Shown here: positions 17,266-26,368 of the stretch, one piece after another | Layout of the letters: every line of letters starts with the position of its first letter | Position numbering within the stretch: position 1 is the first letter of the stretch | Assembly (NCBI GenBank): GCA_030148775.1 | Contig: JASBST010000009.1 | Location: forward strand, 1 to 32,590 | Reading direction: 5' to 3' | Source of the DNA: Thiogranum sp. | GTDB lineage: Bacteria > Pseudomonadota > Gammaproteobacteria > DSM-19610 | DNA length: 32,590 nucleotides | Position numbers and translations under genes: made by a program | Notes under the pieces: model-generated | The model's database searches: none | Seen by the model: only the letters and a program-made list of their open reading frames with translations | What the model was told of the DNA's origin: nothing

Positions 17266-17697
17266 ATGCACACCACTCGTTTACTTGTCGGGCTACTGCT
17301 TTTCAGTCTATCTGCACATCGTGCTTTTGCCGCTGATGTGTCAACATCCGCTCTGTCGGAAACGCCAGAAAGTACCGCATACGGCCTGACGCAGGCGAAC
17401 CCCATCAAGGTCGGCGGGTTCAAACAGGTGGGCTCCAGAAAGGTGTACCAGTACATTTCACAGCTGACCGGTCCGAATGGCGAAGCCATTTCATTTCAGC
17501 GGCAAGGGAGCTGCTGTCCATTCGAGACCAAGAACACCCCCTTTTCCGAGGTCAGTACGACCGGCTTGCTCGATATCTTCTGGATAAAATACGAGGGTAT
17601 CCAGGCGCCCGTCAAGCTCTATATAAACAGCTATGATTTTGAGATGCCCAAAGCACCGGCGGGATTCAAATTAAAAAGTAGTGTCGATAAAAAATAG
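17266..17697 (+). CDS. Small exported protein, conserved family of unknown function
   Basis: The protein has 143 residues, with ATG at 17266 preceded by AGGAGC. A clear signal peptide (LLVGLLLFSLSAHRAFA) is cleaved near residue 23. The mature part contains YGLTQANPIKVGG, then LTGPNGEAISFQRQGSCCPF and a C-terminal LYINSYDFEMPKAPAGF. This pattern resembles, from memory, a family of small exported proteins frequently and probably wrongly annotated as 2-dehydro-3-deoxyphosphooctonate aldolase. Nothing here looks like that enzyme. The adjacent Cys pair in GSCCPF is the most striking feature. It lies 43 bases after the ANTAR gene on the same strand and may be co-transcribed. Its stop is only 5 bases from the stop of the converging Sel1-repeat gene. 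Confidence 0.8.
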   Translation: MHTTRLLVGLLLFSLSAHRAFAADVSTSALSETPESTAYGLTQANPIKVGGFKQVGSRKVYQYISQLTGPNGEAISFQRQGSCCPFETKNTPFSEVSTTGLLDIFWIKYEGIQAPVKLYINSYDFEMPKAPAGFKLKSSVDKK

Positions 17698-17702
17698 CCC
17701 GT

Positions 17703-18224
17703 TCATCTACTGATTTCCCTATTGTTTACCGCCCTACGCGGATTCTTTCCGTACATGTCCCGATAGCCAGCGGAACGTTCCAGGGCCTCCGCAAGCTGTC
17801 CATTCGACATCCGCGTGACAAGCGCATCGCGCTCAGTGACAATAAACGGATCGCCATAACGTGTCCCTACATCCATCCATGCATAGGCCTCGACAATATC
17901 CTGAGGCACCCCATGTCCCAGCTCATATAAGGTCCCAAGGAGATATTGCGCTGTTGGCTCTCCTTCAACCGCCGCTTTTCTGAACCATTTGGCTGCCTGC
18001 CCGTAGTCTCGATCGAGACCGTCAACCCCTTGATTATACAAATTGCCGAGCGTAACCCGAACCGCAAGATTGCCCTGATCGGCCGCTTGAGTGCACGGTG
18101 CAACCGCTTTGGCATTCTCGTTTCGCTTTAACAGGTTGTAACACGCGTCATAGTCACTTTCAGCCCGCACAGTCGAAGCCCCCAGCACGAGCCAGATAAA
18201 CGAAAAAAACAGGCATTTTTTCAT
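17703..18224 (-). CDS. Exported Sel1-repeat (TPR-like) protein
   Basis: The protein has 173 residues. The ATG at 18224 (MKKCLFFSF) has AGGAAGG upstream; a TTG at 18245 in frame is less likely. The signal peptide ends near VRA/ES. Two Sel1-like repeats are visible: A-RVTLGNLYNQGV-DY-QAAKWFRKAA and TAQYLLGTLYELGHGV--D-VEAYAWMDVG. Sel1 repeats form a helical solenoid that mediates protein contacts and is common in periplasmic or secreted proteins. The gene begins 17 bases after the stop of the S8/dockerin protease and is almost certainly in the same operon, so it could be an adaptor or partner of that protease. No catalytic motif is seen. Confidence 0.87.
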   Translation of the reverse strand: MKKCLFFSFIWLVLGASTVRAESDYDACYNLLKRNENAKAVAPCTQAADQGNLAVRVTLGNLYNQGVDGLDRDYGQAAKWFRKAAVEGEPTAQYLLGTLYELGHGVPQDIVEAYAWMDVGTRYGDPFIVTERDALVTRMSNGQLAEALERSAGYRDMYGKNPRRAVNNREISR

Positions 18225-18241
18225 TGGAGGAACCTTCCTTA

Positions 18242-20494
18242 TCAAGGCGCAGTGCCGTTCATAATAGCGCGCTGCAACAGCAAGACATCCGCGGCATCAA
18301 GAACTCTGTCCCCATTCAGGTCTGCCAATGTCTGTTCGAGTGCGGTCGGCTGAATACTGCCGAGGACCAGTCGCGTAAGAACCACCAGATCACCGGCGTT
18401 GATATTGCCATCGGGCGTCCCTCGGGGCCCGAGATCGCCACGATTGGAGGCATTGGGGTCGATGCCATATACATTGACCTCATCGCCATCGGTTACCCCA
18501 TCGCCATCAGAATCCGGATTGGTCGGAACAGTACCGTAGGTATTAACCTCTTGCCCGTCGGACAAGCCATCATTATCCGTATCGGCTATTAACGGATCGG
18601 TGCCATACGTCGGCTCATCCACGTCATCAAGCCCATCATTGTCATCGTCGGTGTCGCAAGCATCACACTGGGCATCGCCATCGTTGTTTTTCTGTAATGG
18701 GTTGGAGACATTCGGGCAGTTATCTAATGCGTCAATAACTGTATCGCCATCGGTATCCACGTATCCCCAATTGATGGCAACCGTACCGGCGCCGGCATTT
18801 TTTCCATCAATAGCTATCGCATAAGTTGTGCCCGCATTTGCCGAAAATGTAATCTTACTCGTCGTCGCACCCGCAGCATCGTCATTCTCGGCGACATTTA
18901 CGAGTGACGTAATGGCGTTCCCTGTATACGCAGCTAGAAGTGTATCGAAGTCACTCCCCGATGTGTCCCAGCTGACAGACCCCGTTATGGGTGCCTGCCA
19001 TGTCCACCATACAGATTTACCACCAGGCAGATTGGCTATCTGGGGTTCGCCGGACTCTAAGGTAGCATTGTTATTGTTGGCGTAAGCAGTTCCTGACTGG
19101 CTGATCAAAGGAATAGCACTGGCTAATTGATCGTTTAGTGCGCCAACGGCACCCAACAAATCCAATCTGGGCGCGGTAATACCATTGCGGCTATCCGTGA
19201 TCGGTAGCCCCGTGCCTGTCAACCGGGATACAGTTTCGTCCAGTGTGTCTGCCGGATACGCGGCACGTAAGACGGCAACGGCGCCACTAACGTGCGGTGT
19301 CGCCTGAGAAGTTCCACCTAGATTTAAACCCGCTGCATTAATCATAGCGCCAGGCGCCAACATCGTCAGAAAATAGGCGCTGTTTGAAAAACAGGTAATC
19401 TGATCCGCCGCTGTTGTACTGTCCGTACATAACACCGTACGGTCAGGGTTTAACCACGACGGGCCGCCCACATTCGCGTCATACACCGCTCCAACCGATA
19501 TGACACCAGGCGTACACGCGGGAATCCCAATTGCGTCACTTTTTGCCTCGTTACCTGACGCTGCCACAGTTAGTATCCCGTTGGCACGCGCACTATCAAT
19601 ACTCGCCTTGAACGGGTTATTCTGCGATGGTGGCCCGACGCCCGAACACGGGTCTTGAAAAGCGCTACCACCCAAGCTCATATTGATAGCAACTATATTG
19701 TACGTATCTTTTAGCGCTATTGTATCGTCGATAGCTTGGTTTATATCAGAGGCGAACGCCCCACCTCCATCAAATACATCGAATGCGATTATTGAGCTTC
19801 CGGTCGCAATACCCGCCGCGATCCCAGCAACGTTGGTTCCATGCCCGTTATCATCGAGCTGATTGTCATCGGGTGCGGTGTCTTTCGCAAAGACGACGCG
19901 GCAACCAGCTGGCGTAGATGGCGCTGTGCACGACCCGAAAGCACTCCGGGTATAGTCCACCCCCGTATCCAATACGGCGACTGACACGCCTTGGCCAGTG
20001 ACACCCAGCGTCAGCGCTTTGTCTTGTTGGATCAAGGGCGCACTCTGGCTCAAATACATGCGGAGTTTTATGTTTTTGTGGATTGCGGAAACGCCGGGAA
20101 GTCGCTGTAACGCACGCACCAGCGCCGCCGATCGTGTCTTCACATGCAGAAGCGGCAAATTGTGATAATCACGTGTGATGGTTGAACTGTCGAATCGTAT
20201 CGAACTAAGTACATTTTTCTTTATCGTTCGAAGTTCATTTGCAATGTCAGCGCGTAAAGCCGCGTTGTTAAAGGCTAGGTTCCGTCTGTTTCGGAGCGTT
20301 GAATATTTTTTCTTTAAATCGGCAACATCAAATTCCACAAGAAAATTATATTCACCGGAAGCTGTTAACAGTTCGGATAGGGAGCTAGCGCCATTTAGGG
20401 AGCCCGTATCGGAAGGTTGTGCAAACGACGCCTCACTAAATACACCGCCCAGCAACATCAATGTCAGGGCGATGATTCCAACCGGTGTTTCCAT
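18242..20494 (-). CDS. Subtilisin-family (S8) serine protease with TSP3 repeats and C-terminal dockerin
   Basis: The protein has 750 residues, with ATG at 20494 preceded by AAAGG. The signal peptide ends near SFA/QP (25). After a propeptide, the S8 domain has D176 (VAVLDTGVD), H218 (DNGHGTNVAG), N315 (AASGNE) and S396 (GGTSQATPHVSG), all intact. One pre-peptidase-like beta-sandwich (about 465-580) follows. Next come calcium-binding thrombospondin type 3 repeats at about 585-690 (DTDGD, DDDNDGLDD, DTDNDGLSDGQE, DSDGDGVTDGDE), and then a dockerin-like pair of F-hand loops (DGNINAGD at about 694, DLNGDRVLDAAD at about 725). It is clearly paralogous to the IPTL-CTERM protease at 11800-14505 through propeptide and catalytic region, but the tail is different and there is no IPTL signal. 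A cohesin partner is not visible in the window. Confidence 0.93.
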   Translation of the reverse strand: METPVGIIALTLMLLGGVFSEASFAQPSDTGSLNGASSLSELLTASGEYNFLVEFDVADLKKKYSTLRNRRNLAFNNAALRADIANELRTIKKNVLSSIRFDSSTITRDYHNLPLLHVKTRSAALVRALQRLPGVSAIHKNIKLRMYLSQSAPLIQQDKALTLGVTGQGVSVAVLDTGVDYTRSAFGSCTAPSTPAGCRVVFAKDTAPDDNQLDDNGHGTNVAGIAAGIATGSSIIAFDVFDGGGAFASDINQAIDDTIALKDTYNIVAINMSLGGSAFQDPCSGVGPPSQNNPFKASIDSARANGILTVAASGNEAKSDAIGIPACTPGVISVGAVYDANVGGPSWLNPDRTVLCTDSTTAADQITCFSNSAYFLTMLAPGAMINAAGLNLGGTSQATPHVSGAVAVLRAAYPADTLDETVSRLTGTGLPITDSRNGITAPRLDLLGAVGALNDQLASAIPLISQSGTAYANNNNATLESGEPQIANLPGGKSVWWTWQAPITGSVSWDTSGSDFDTLLAAYTGNAITSLVNVAENDDAAGATTSKITFSANAGTTYAIAIDGKNAGAGTVAINWGYVDTDGDTVIDALDNCPNVSNPLQKNNDGDAQCDACDTDDDNDGLDDVDEPTYGTDPLIADTDNDGLSDGQEVNTYGTVPTNPDSDGDGVTDGDEVNVYGIDPNASNRGDLGPRGTPDGNINAGDLVVLTRLVLGSIQPTALEQTLADLNGDRVLDAADVLLLQRAIMNGTAP

Positions 20495-20624
20495 GAGAAG
20501 AGCCTTTGCTTTTTTGTCTTATAGGATATTAATGGCCCGTCGCGAATTACTCCCACTCACTCCAGAGCCATCTCGGCGCTGAAAAGGACCCCACGACCTG
20601 CTCCCAGTAGGCTGTCTGGCTATT

Positions 20625-23600
20625 CTACTCGCTACAGCCTAGAGTCGCCAAATATGGGCGGCCTACGCCTGTAATATATTGTTTTTTATTGTCAATATCG
20701 GACACGGTCGACACCAACGAAGCCTGTGGGCCAAATACGATCGGCGCCGAGGTGATCACGGTAAACGAACTGCTCCTGGCGTCTCTGGCCTTGCATCGGT
20801 TTCGTAACAGATGTTTAGCCGCCTTCTTCGGTCGCTTTGCTGCTCTTTGCAACTGGATAACAGGGGCATCGATTACCACCGTTCCATCAATGCCGTACTC
20901 AGAAGAGGCTTCAATCAACGAGTTTGCGTCCTGTACCAAAAGTCCTGCGTGGATGCGTATATCCCCACCGGTTCCACTGACTGCGTTAGCTTGGATAGAA
21001 CTATCGGTTAACAGCACCAATTTCGGGTCAATAAAAATATTTCCAGCGCTACCATTACTGCCGAGCACGCTAGTTGACAGTCTGGCACGATTTAGCTCCA
21101 ATAGTTTATTGGTGAGCAACGTTATATTACCGCCACCGCCAGCTAATGCCTCGGTTGATATTTCGCTATCGTGTATGCGAATGGTACCGGAATTTGTCAG
21201 TGTTATTGTTCCTGCATCGCCGTCACCGATATTAGAGGCGCGTATAGTCGTACCATTCTCTATACGCAAGTCACCTCCCTCAATACGAATCGCACCGCCG
21301 GCACTTGAACCCTCTGACTGAGACGTAATCGTTGCTGCCCACAAATCCACCTTTCGAGCACCGATCACAATAGCACCACCCGATCCGGAACCGGCAGTAT
21401 CCGCAAAAATACGACTGCGTGAAACGTGGATATTTTCGATATTTTTCAGAGCAATCGATCCGCCGTCTCCAGAACCATTTGACGAAGAGGATATCGTTGC
21501 TCCGTCCAAAACGTTTACTTTCTTTCCGGTTACCTCGATATTGCCCGCATTACCTTCATCCGTTGTTATAGACTTAATAGCCGATCGATCGGCAATTGTT
21601 GTGTTTCCTCCGGATATCGAAATTTCACCTGCATTTCCCACACCATGTGTGCTCGCGGACAACACAAAGCCATCGGTTGCGTCGATTTGCCGCGCGCTGA
21701 CGGTAATCGACCCGGCATCGCCGCTTTCTCCAACCGTTTCCGTAGTTACCGTGGAAGGCTGCGCCCAACGATCACTTTTTGGCGAATCGGAGCCGTTTAG
21801 TGTAATACGATCCGCTAGAAGCGAAATATTTCCACCAGCCCCTGCTTTATTCACCATCGTCCTTATCTTAGCGCCATTTCCGATGTTTATCTCGTTAGCC
21901 TCGATCTTGATAGAGCCGGCGTGGCCGGTGGTATGTCGTGCGTCGGCATTGATGCCCGCTTGATATTGAACCTCGAGTGCACCTTCATTTGAGAGTCGAG
22001 GCAGCTCACTTCTGGATATGAGACTGGCCTCAAATCCGACCGTCGGCGCCACATCCAACGCCTTGCGGCCATGGGAACGTATCGTGATAGAGTCGGCCGT
22101 AATCTGGATATCGCCGCCGTCCGATTCAGCCTTTGGTCTAAAGGACCGATTGAAGTTTTCATCAACATCGGGCTGGACTTTGTCAGTGCGGGAGTTAATC
22201 TGAGCGCGGCCAAGAATACTGACATCGCCAGCCGCCAGAGTTATATTGCCCGCATCGCCTTCCGAAAAGCTGGAAGTAACGATACCTGAGGGCGGAGCCA
22301 CGTTCTCGCGGGCGATCTGGTTTCTTAAATCACTAGTATCCGCCCGCCAGTTTCTTGCCCATTGGTCAAATGCCGTATCGAATGCGATTTGTTGGTCTGG
22401 GCTCAGGTTGCTGAAATAGCCTGGATCGCTTATATCCTTTATGATCATGTCAAGTAAGGCCGTTTGCCCGTTTTCTTCCAGGTACCAGCCAAATGAGTTT
22501 GGTTCCCAGAAAAGGCTATCCGATAGGATGACAGTATCCGCTGACACCGTGATATTGCCGCTGTTTCCTTTAGTCGGACTGTATGGAATAACAAAGATAG
22601 AACCACCGCCCGACAAATCATTGGGAGTGCCCGCCAAGCCTGTCGTTGATTCGATGCGACCACCTTCCAACAACTCGACGCGACTGGCCCGGATGTCGAT
22701 ATCACCGGCGTCTCCGTCACCTAACGTTTTACTTTCAATCACTGATCCGTTTTCAATGCGAACTATCGAATCGGCATTCAATCGAATATCACCAGCCCGA
22801 GCATCTGCAGTGGTACTGGTAGACAACTCCGACCGATGGTTCATTGCCAAACTCTTGGCAGTAACATTGATTGCTCCGCCTTCACCATTCCCGTCGCTCC
22901 CTGCCACTATCCGGCTACTGTCAAGCACTATCCGCCCACCGCGAATGTAAATTGAACCAGCCGTGCCACCGGAGGTAGATATCTGCGAATCGTCCGTTAT
23001 TGTGATGCCCGATAAGGCTGGAGCGCCGCCAGTGCCAGGCTCGTTTTGGCCGATTGTGACAGTGCCCTTTCCGGAAACGGCACTGATTCGCACATCACCA
23101 CCTTGTGTATTAACGGTCGCACCCTTAACGTTGATGTCGCCTGCGGTTATAGACATCGAGTAACCGGCGCTCTGTAATTGAGCGCCCTCTAGGGTAATAT
23201 CCGAAATATTCGAGTCAAGAAAGCCATAGGCCACCGGGTTTCCCACCGTCAGTACGGACTGTTGCGGATTCGTGGCATCAAATCGCCCCGCCTTTCCCAA
23301 CAAAAGGTAATGCGCCGTGGATACATTAAACGCTCCATCTATATTCAAAGTGGCGTTTGGGCCGAGCACAACGCCGGCAGGATTAATAAGATAGAGGTTT
23401 GCCTTAGGAATGGCGACATTAAGCCTGCCATCGATGGAGGACAAGTTACCACCCGTGACCCGCGAAATCACATTACTGATGTCTGGAGTACCGTTGAAGG
23501 TTGCGGATTCCATGTTATTCAAGGTGAACTGATAAAAACTATGGAACAAATTACTGCCAACCTGGGTTCCGCGATCGGCACTGATCTGAAAATCCGGACC

Positions 23601-23747
23601 GACCAATGCCCCGGGGGCTCCCAAGGTACCGTCGAAGGTGACTTCGGCGCCTAATTCACCGCCGCGGCCAAGGATGATCGACAGCGTCGCAGCGAGGATT
23701 GCCTGGGAGGTAATCCGTCGGAAGCGGGTAATACGTTTGTCTTTCAT
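20625..23747 (-). CDS. TpsA two-partner-secretion exoprotein, FHA-like beta-helix
   Basis: The protein has 1040 residues, with ATG at 23747 and GAGGGATAA upstream. The N-terminus has a signal peptide (to about 34) and a TPS domain at about 35-190, including LFHSFYQFTL, FNGTPDISNVISRVTGG and INPAGVVLGPNA (120-131). The hallmark NPNG motif reads NPAG here. The rest is a long series of beta-helix repeats with GDAGxI/GNAGxI, DxxxI and S-I-S/N patterns, as in filamentous haemagglutinin. The last 100 residues hold a Lys/Arg-rich segment with one Cys and GIDGTVVID, similar to FHA-like proteins of cyanobacteria. TpsA proteins cross the outer membrane through a TpsB partner, here the 29434-31119 gene of the same operon. 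The start is 5 bases after the stop of the sensor kinase. The likely role is surface adhesin or matrix protein. Confidence 0.93.
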   Translation of the reverse strand: MKDKRITRFRRITSQAILAATLSIILGRGGELGAEVTFDGTLGAPGALVGPDFQISADRGTQVGSNLFHSFYQFTLNNMESATFNGTPDISNVISRVTGGNLSSIDGRLNVAIPKANLYLINPAGVVLGPNATLNIDGAFNVSTAHYLLLGKAGRFDATNPQQSVLTVGNPVAYGFLDSNISDITLEGAQLQSAGYSMSITAGDINVKGATVNTQGGDVRISAVSGKGTVTIGQNEPGTGGAPALSGITITDDSQISTSGGTAGSIYIRGGRIVLDSSRIVAGSDGNGEGGAINVTAKSLAMNHRSELSTSTTADARAGDIRLNADSIVRIENGSVIESKTLGDGDAGDIDIRASRVELLEGGRIESTTGLAGTPNDLSGGGSIFVIPYSPTKGNSGNITVSADTVILSDSLFWEPNSFGWYLEENGQTALLDMIIKDISDPGYFSNLSPDQQIAFDTAFDQWARNWRADTSDLRNQIARENVAPPSGIVTSSFSEGDAGNITLAAGDVSILGRAQINSRTDKVQPDVDENFNRSFRPKAESDGGDIQITADSITIRSHGRKALDVAPTVGFEASLISRSELPRLSNEGALEVQYQAGINADARHTTGHAGSIKIEANEINIGNGAKIRTMVNKAGAGGNISLLADRITLNGSDSPKSDRWAQPSTVTTETVGESGDAGSITVSARQIDATDGFVLSASTHGVGNAGEISISGGNTTIADRSAIKSITTDEGNAGNIEVTGKKVNVLDGATISSSSNGSGDGGSIALKNIENIHVSRSRIFADTAGSGSGGAIVIGARKVDLWAATITSQSEGSSAGGAIRIEGGDLRIENGTTIRASNIGDGDAGTITLTNSGTIRIHDSEISTEALAGGGGNITLLTNKLLELNRARLSTSVLGSNGSAGNIFIDPKLVLLTDSSIQANAVSGTGGDIRIHAGLLVQDANSLIEASSEYGIDGTVVIDAPVIQLQRAAKRPKKAAKHLLRNRCKARDARSSSFTVITSAPIVFGPQASLVSTVSDIDNKKQYITGVGRPYLATLGCSE

Positions 23748-23752
23748 AGCAT

Positions 23753-26368
23753 TTATCCCTCGTTATTCTTTCTTGTCTCGTGTCTAGTTGACGCGCGGCT
23801 TCCAGGCGTTACGGTATTTGGCTCCAGCAGGCGAGCCATCAGCGCGATCAATTCATCCGGTGCAGTGGTCTTTGGCAGTTGCCGGGTGATCGCCGTCGGT
23901 TCCACGGGGGCTTCTGTCATCGAGGTCGATGTGACCAGCAAGATCGGCAGGCGGGGGGCTACGTCATCCAGTTGCCTGATAGCTTGGGCTAACGCGGTTC
24001 CCATTATGTCTGGCAGATTCTGATCCAGGATGAGGATGTCAAACGGTGTTTTTTGTACTTGCTCAATGGCCTCCGCACCGCAAACGACCGCGGTGACGTT
24101 ATAACCGGCCCTGATCAGTATTTCCGACCAGGCCAGGCGTACGATTTCGTTGTCGTCGACCAGTAGCACCCGGCGCTGAGGCCGATCACCCTGAGCTTCT
24201 ATAGCAACGGCGCCCGTTTGGGGCTGATACGTATACCCGTCGTCCAACGACGCAAGATACAACAACCGTCTCAGCGTCACGCCGCTGACCGTCCTGGGCA
24301 CCTCGGCGCCCTGCCCGAAGCACCAGACAGAGTCTCGTACGGTTTCGCGCAAGGCGCGATCGCAGATAACCCGGATAGTGGGTACGGACGACGCCGCGGA
24401 GTCGGCGTCGACAATCATCACCGCTGGTTGTACTGGCGTCGGTGAGTTCAAACTAACGCCTAGCGCGTCGAGTGTGCGCAGCACGCGGGGCTCTCCCGTG
24501 GTGGCAACCACGGGCGGTAACGACGGCGCGTATTCTCCACGCGATGTGTCATCCTGCTTCAACGGCAGGGTCATGTGAATGGCCGTCCCTTGCCCTTCCC
24601 GAGAATCTAGTCTTAGCGTGCCGTTCAAGCTATCGACCAGCTTTCGGACAATGGCCATGCCGAGCCCGACACCGGGCATATCATTGTTAAAGCGCTGATA
24701 CTTGTCGAACAAATGGGAAATCTTGTCCTGCGGTATTCCACCGCCTTCGTCCTCAATTTCAAACCGAACCGTCTGGGGATTAGCCCCTGGACTCACACGC
24801 AGAAAAATACGTCCTTGTTTAGAATATTTCAGGGCATTGGACAGCACGTTTTGCAACAGGCGCATGATGGCTGTTTCGGCGCCTTGTCGCATCGGAGCGA
24901 CGGCCGCTGAAACTGCCAGTGTCAACCTCAACCCTTTTGCCGCGGCCAGGGGTAAGGCGCTGGTATACATCTCAGTGACAAGGGCATATAAATCGAAGGG
25001 TGTTTCAGCCGGCCGATAGGCCTTATCCTCTATTTTCGAGAGTTCCAGAAGTTCGTCGACTTCGTGTCCGAGCACGCTCGCAGCCCGACCCAACCAGGCA
25101 AGGTAACGGGCGCGGGTATGGTCATCTTTGGCCTTTTTGACTAAATCGATAGTCGATAACAATGCCCCCACTGGGGTGCGCAGGTCGTGACTGACTGCGC
25201 TGACAAAATCCTTCTGCGCCTCGACGCGGGTGCGCGCAATCAGGATCGCCTTTTGCGCTTGATAGGTACGGATCAGTAGACGGGTTCCTGTCAGCAATAA
25301 AGCGCTGGTAATCGCGGCGGCGCTTGGAAGATAGGCGCCACTCATCAGAACACCCAGTGTCAATCCGTAGACACCGATTACCAACACGGCAAGCACAACA
25401 CTCGCGCGCAATACGCTTGTCGTCAACGGCCAGATCAACAGCGTCGAGGCTAGCAGCGCCAGCATTGGCCACCGCGTGGGTTCCCTGATCAACGACCGGT
25501 TTAACAAAGCGCTAACGAAATTGGCCTGCACGAGGACACCGGGTTGGCGAAACGAGGACGCGGTTGGCGACAAGGGTAGCGGCAGCGCCAACCGGTCGAT
25601 GTCAGATAACACGCTGCCAATTATTACAATTTTATCTTTCAGGCTTGCTTGTATCCGCCGCCGTTGCGGCGAGTCTTCCACTAGGGTTGCAGCCGAAATA
25701 ACGGGAATGGCCTGAACAATACGGTAGTTCAGCAACCCAGGGGCGTAGTGGCCACCGACGGCGCGGACGAGTTGTCCGGCAAAAGTCGGGACGGCGCTGC
25801 CGCCGGTGCCCAGGAACTCGGTGTGGCGCCGGATGACACGATCCGCATCCAATCTTAAAACATCGCTGCCGATACCGTAACGCGGGTCTACCAGAGATAG
25901 AAAAGGGCCATAGAGGGGCTTGGGTCTCAGGTTCTCGTCGATGGAATGGGCCACCGTGACCGCAATGTCCGCCTTGCGTAAAGCCTGTAGGCCGCGCATC
26001 AGCGCGTGATCAGTATTGGGAAAACGTTGTTCGTAACCGCGCGCCGGCAATACGATATCAAATCCGACAGCCCGCGGCTTCGCCGTCGCCAGCCAATCGA
26101 ATAGCCGACCATAATATGGATGCCAGAGCGCCAGCGGGGTATGCGAGGCTTTGAGGGTGGCCTCATCGATCGCAATGACCACAACCCGGGAATCGGCCAC
26201 TTCCGGACGTACCGCCCGCAATACCCGGAATTGCGAATCCAGCAACCAGCTATCGGCGACGGCGAAGCCGCCGTAGTGGTTCACCAACACTACTGCGCTC
26301 AGGATCAGAATCGCCAGCCACCCCTCGGACCCACGACGCAGTCGGTATACAAAAGGTCGGAACCTCAT
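23753..26368 (-). CDS. CHASE2-domain hybrid histidine kinase
   Basis: The protein has 871 residues, with ATG at 26368 overlapping the CHAT stop by ATGA. Domains: an N-terminal membrane helix (about 17-35), a periplasmic CHASE2 sensor (about 36-295), three membrane helices (about 300-365), HisKA with H394 (SAVSHDLRTP), HATPase (N511 in NVLSNALKYS, EDEGGGIP at 539-546, GVGLGMAI at 566-573), and a C-terminal receiver (about 733-850) with D738/D739 and phospho-acceptor D782 (LILDQNLPD). Between kinase and receiver, about 625-715, lies a segment with VMIVDADS and other receiver-like pieces but no obvious phospho-Asp, possibly a degenerate receiver. No DNA-binding output is present, so the terminal receiver probably acts by phosphotransfer. 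The HPt/ANTAR pair at 16210-17222 is a candidate downstream path. Confidence 0.94.
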   Translation of the reverse strand: MRFRPFVYRLRRGSEGWLAILILSAVVLVNHYGGFAVADSWLLDSQFRVLRAVRPEVADSRVVVIAIDEATLKASHTPLALWHPYYGRLFDWLATAKPRAVGFDIVLPARGYEQRFPNTDHALMRGLQALRKADIAVTVAHSIDENLRPKPLYGPFLSLVDPRYGIGSDVLRLDADRVIRRHTEFLGTGGSAVPTFAGQLVRAVGGHYAPGLLNYRIVQAIPVISAATLVEDSPQRRRIQASLKDKIVIIGSVLSDIDRLALPLPLSPTASSFRQPGVLVQANFVSALLNRSLIREPTRWPMLALLASTLLIWPLTTSVLRASVVLAVLVIGVYGLTLGVLMSGAYLPSAAAITSALLLTGTRLLIRTYQAQKAILIARTRVEAQKDFVSAVSHDLRTPVGALLSTIDLVKKAKDDHTRARYLAWLGRAASVLGHEVDELLELSKIEDKAYRPAETPFDLYALVTEMYTSALPLAAAKGLRLTLAVSAAVAPMRQGAETAIMRLLQNVLSNALKYSKQGRIFLRVSPGANPQTVRFEIEDEGGGIPQDKISHLFDKYQRFNNDMPGVGLGMAIVRKLVDSLNGTLRLDSREGQGTAIHMTLPLKQDDTSRGEYAPSLPPVVATTGEPRVLRTLDALGVSLNSPTPVQPAVMIVDADSAASSVPTIRVICDRALRETVRDSVWCFGQGAEVPRTVSGVTLRRLLYLASLDDGYTYQPQTGAVAIEAQGDRPQRRVLLVDDNEIVRLAWSEILIRAGYNVTAVVCGAEAIEQVQKTPFDILILDQNLPDIMGTALAQAIRQLDDVAPRLPILLVTSTSMTEAPVEPTAITRQLPKTTAPDELIALMARLLEPNTVTPGSRASTRHETRKNNEG

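Noticed and set aside
20608-20641. Inverted repeat TAGGCTGT/ACAGCCTA around the tpsA stop as terminator
   Set aside because: The arms are perfect for 8 bases, but the loop is 18 bases, there is no T-run after it on the minus strand, and it spans the stop codon.
20689-21321. Plus-strand frame of 210 codons
   Set aside because: It is antisense to the TpsA beta-helix repeats; its repeated Pro/Ser/Ile pattern mirrors the repeats of the real gene.
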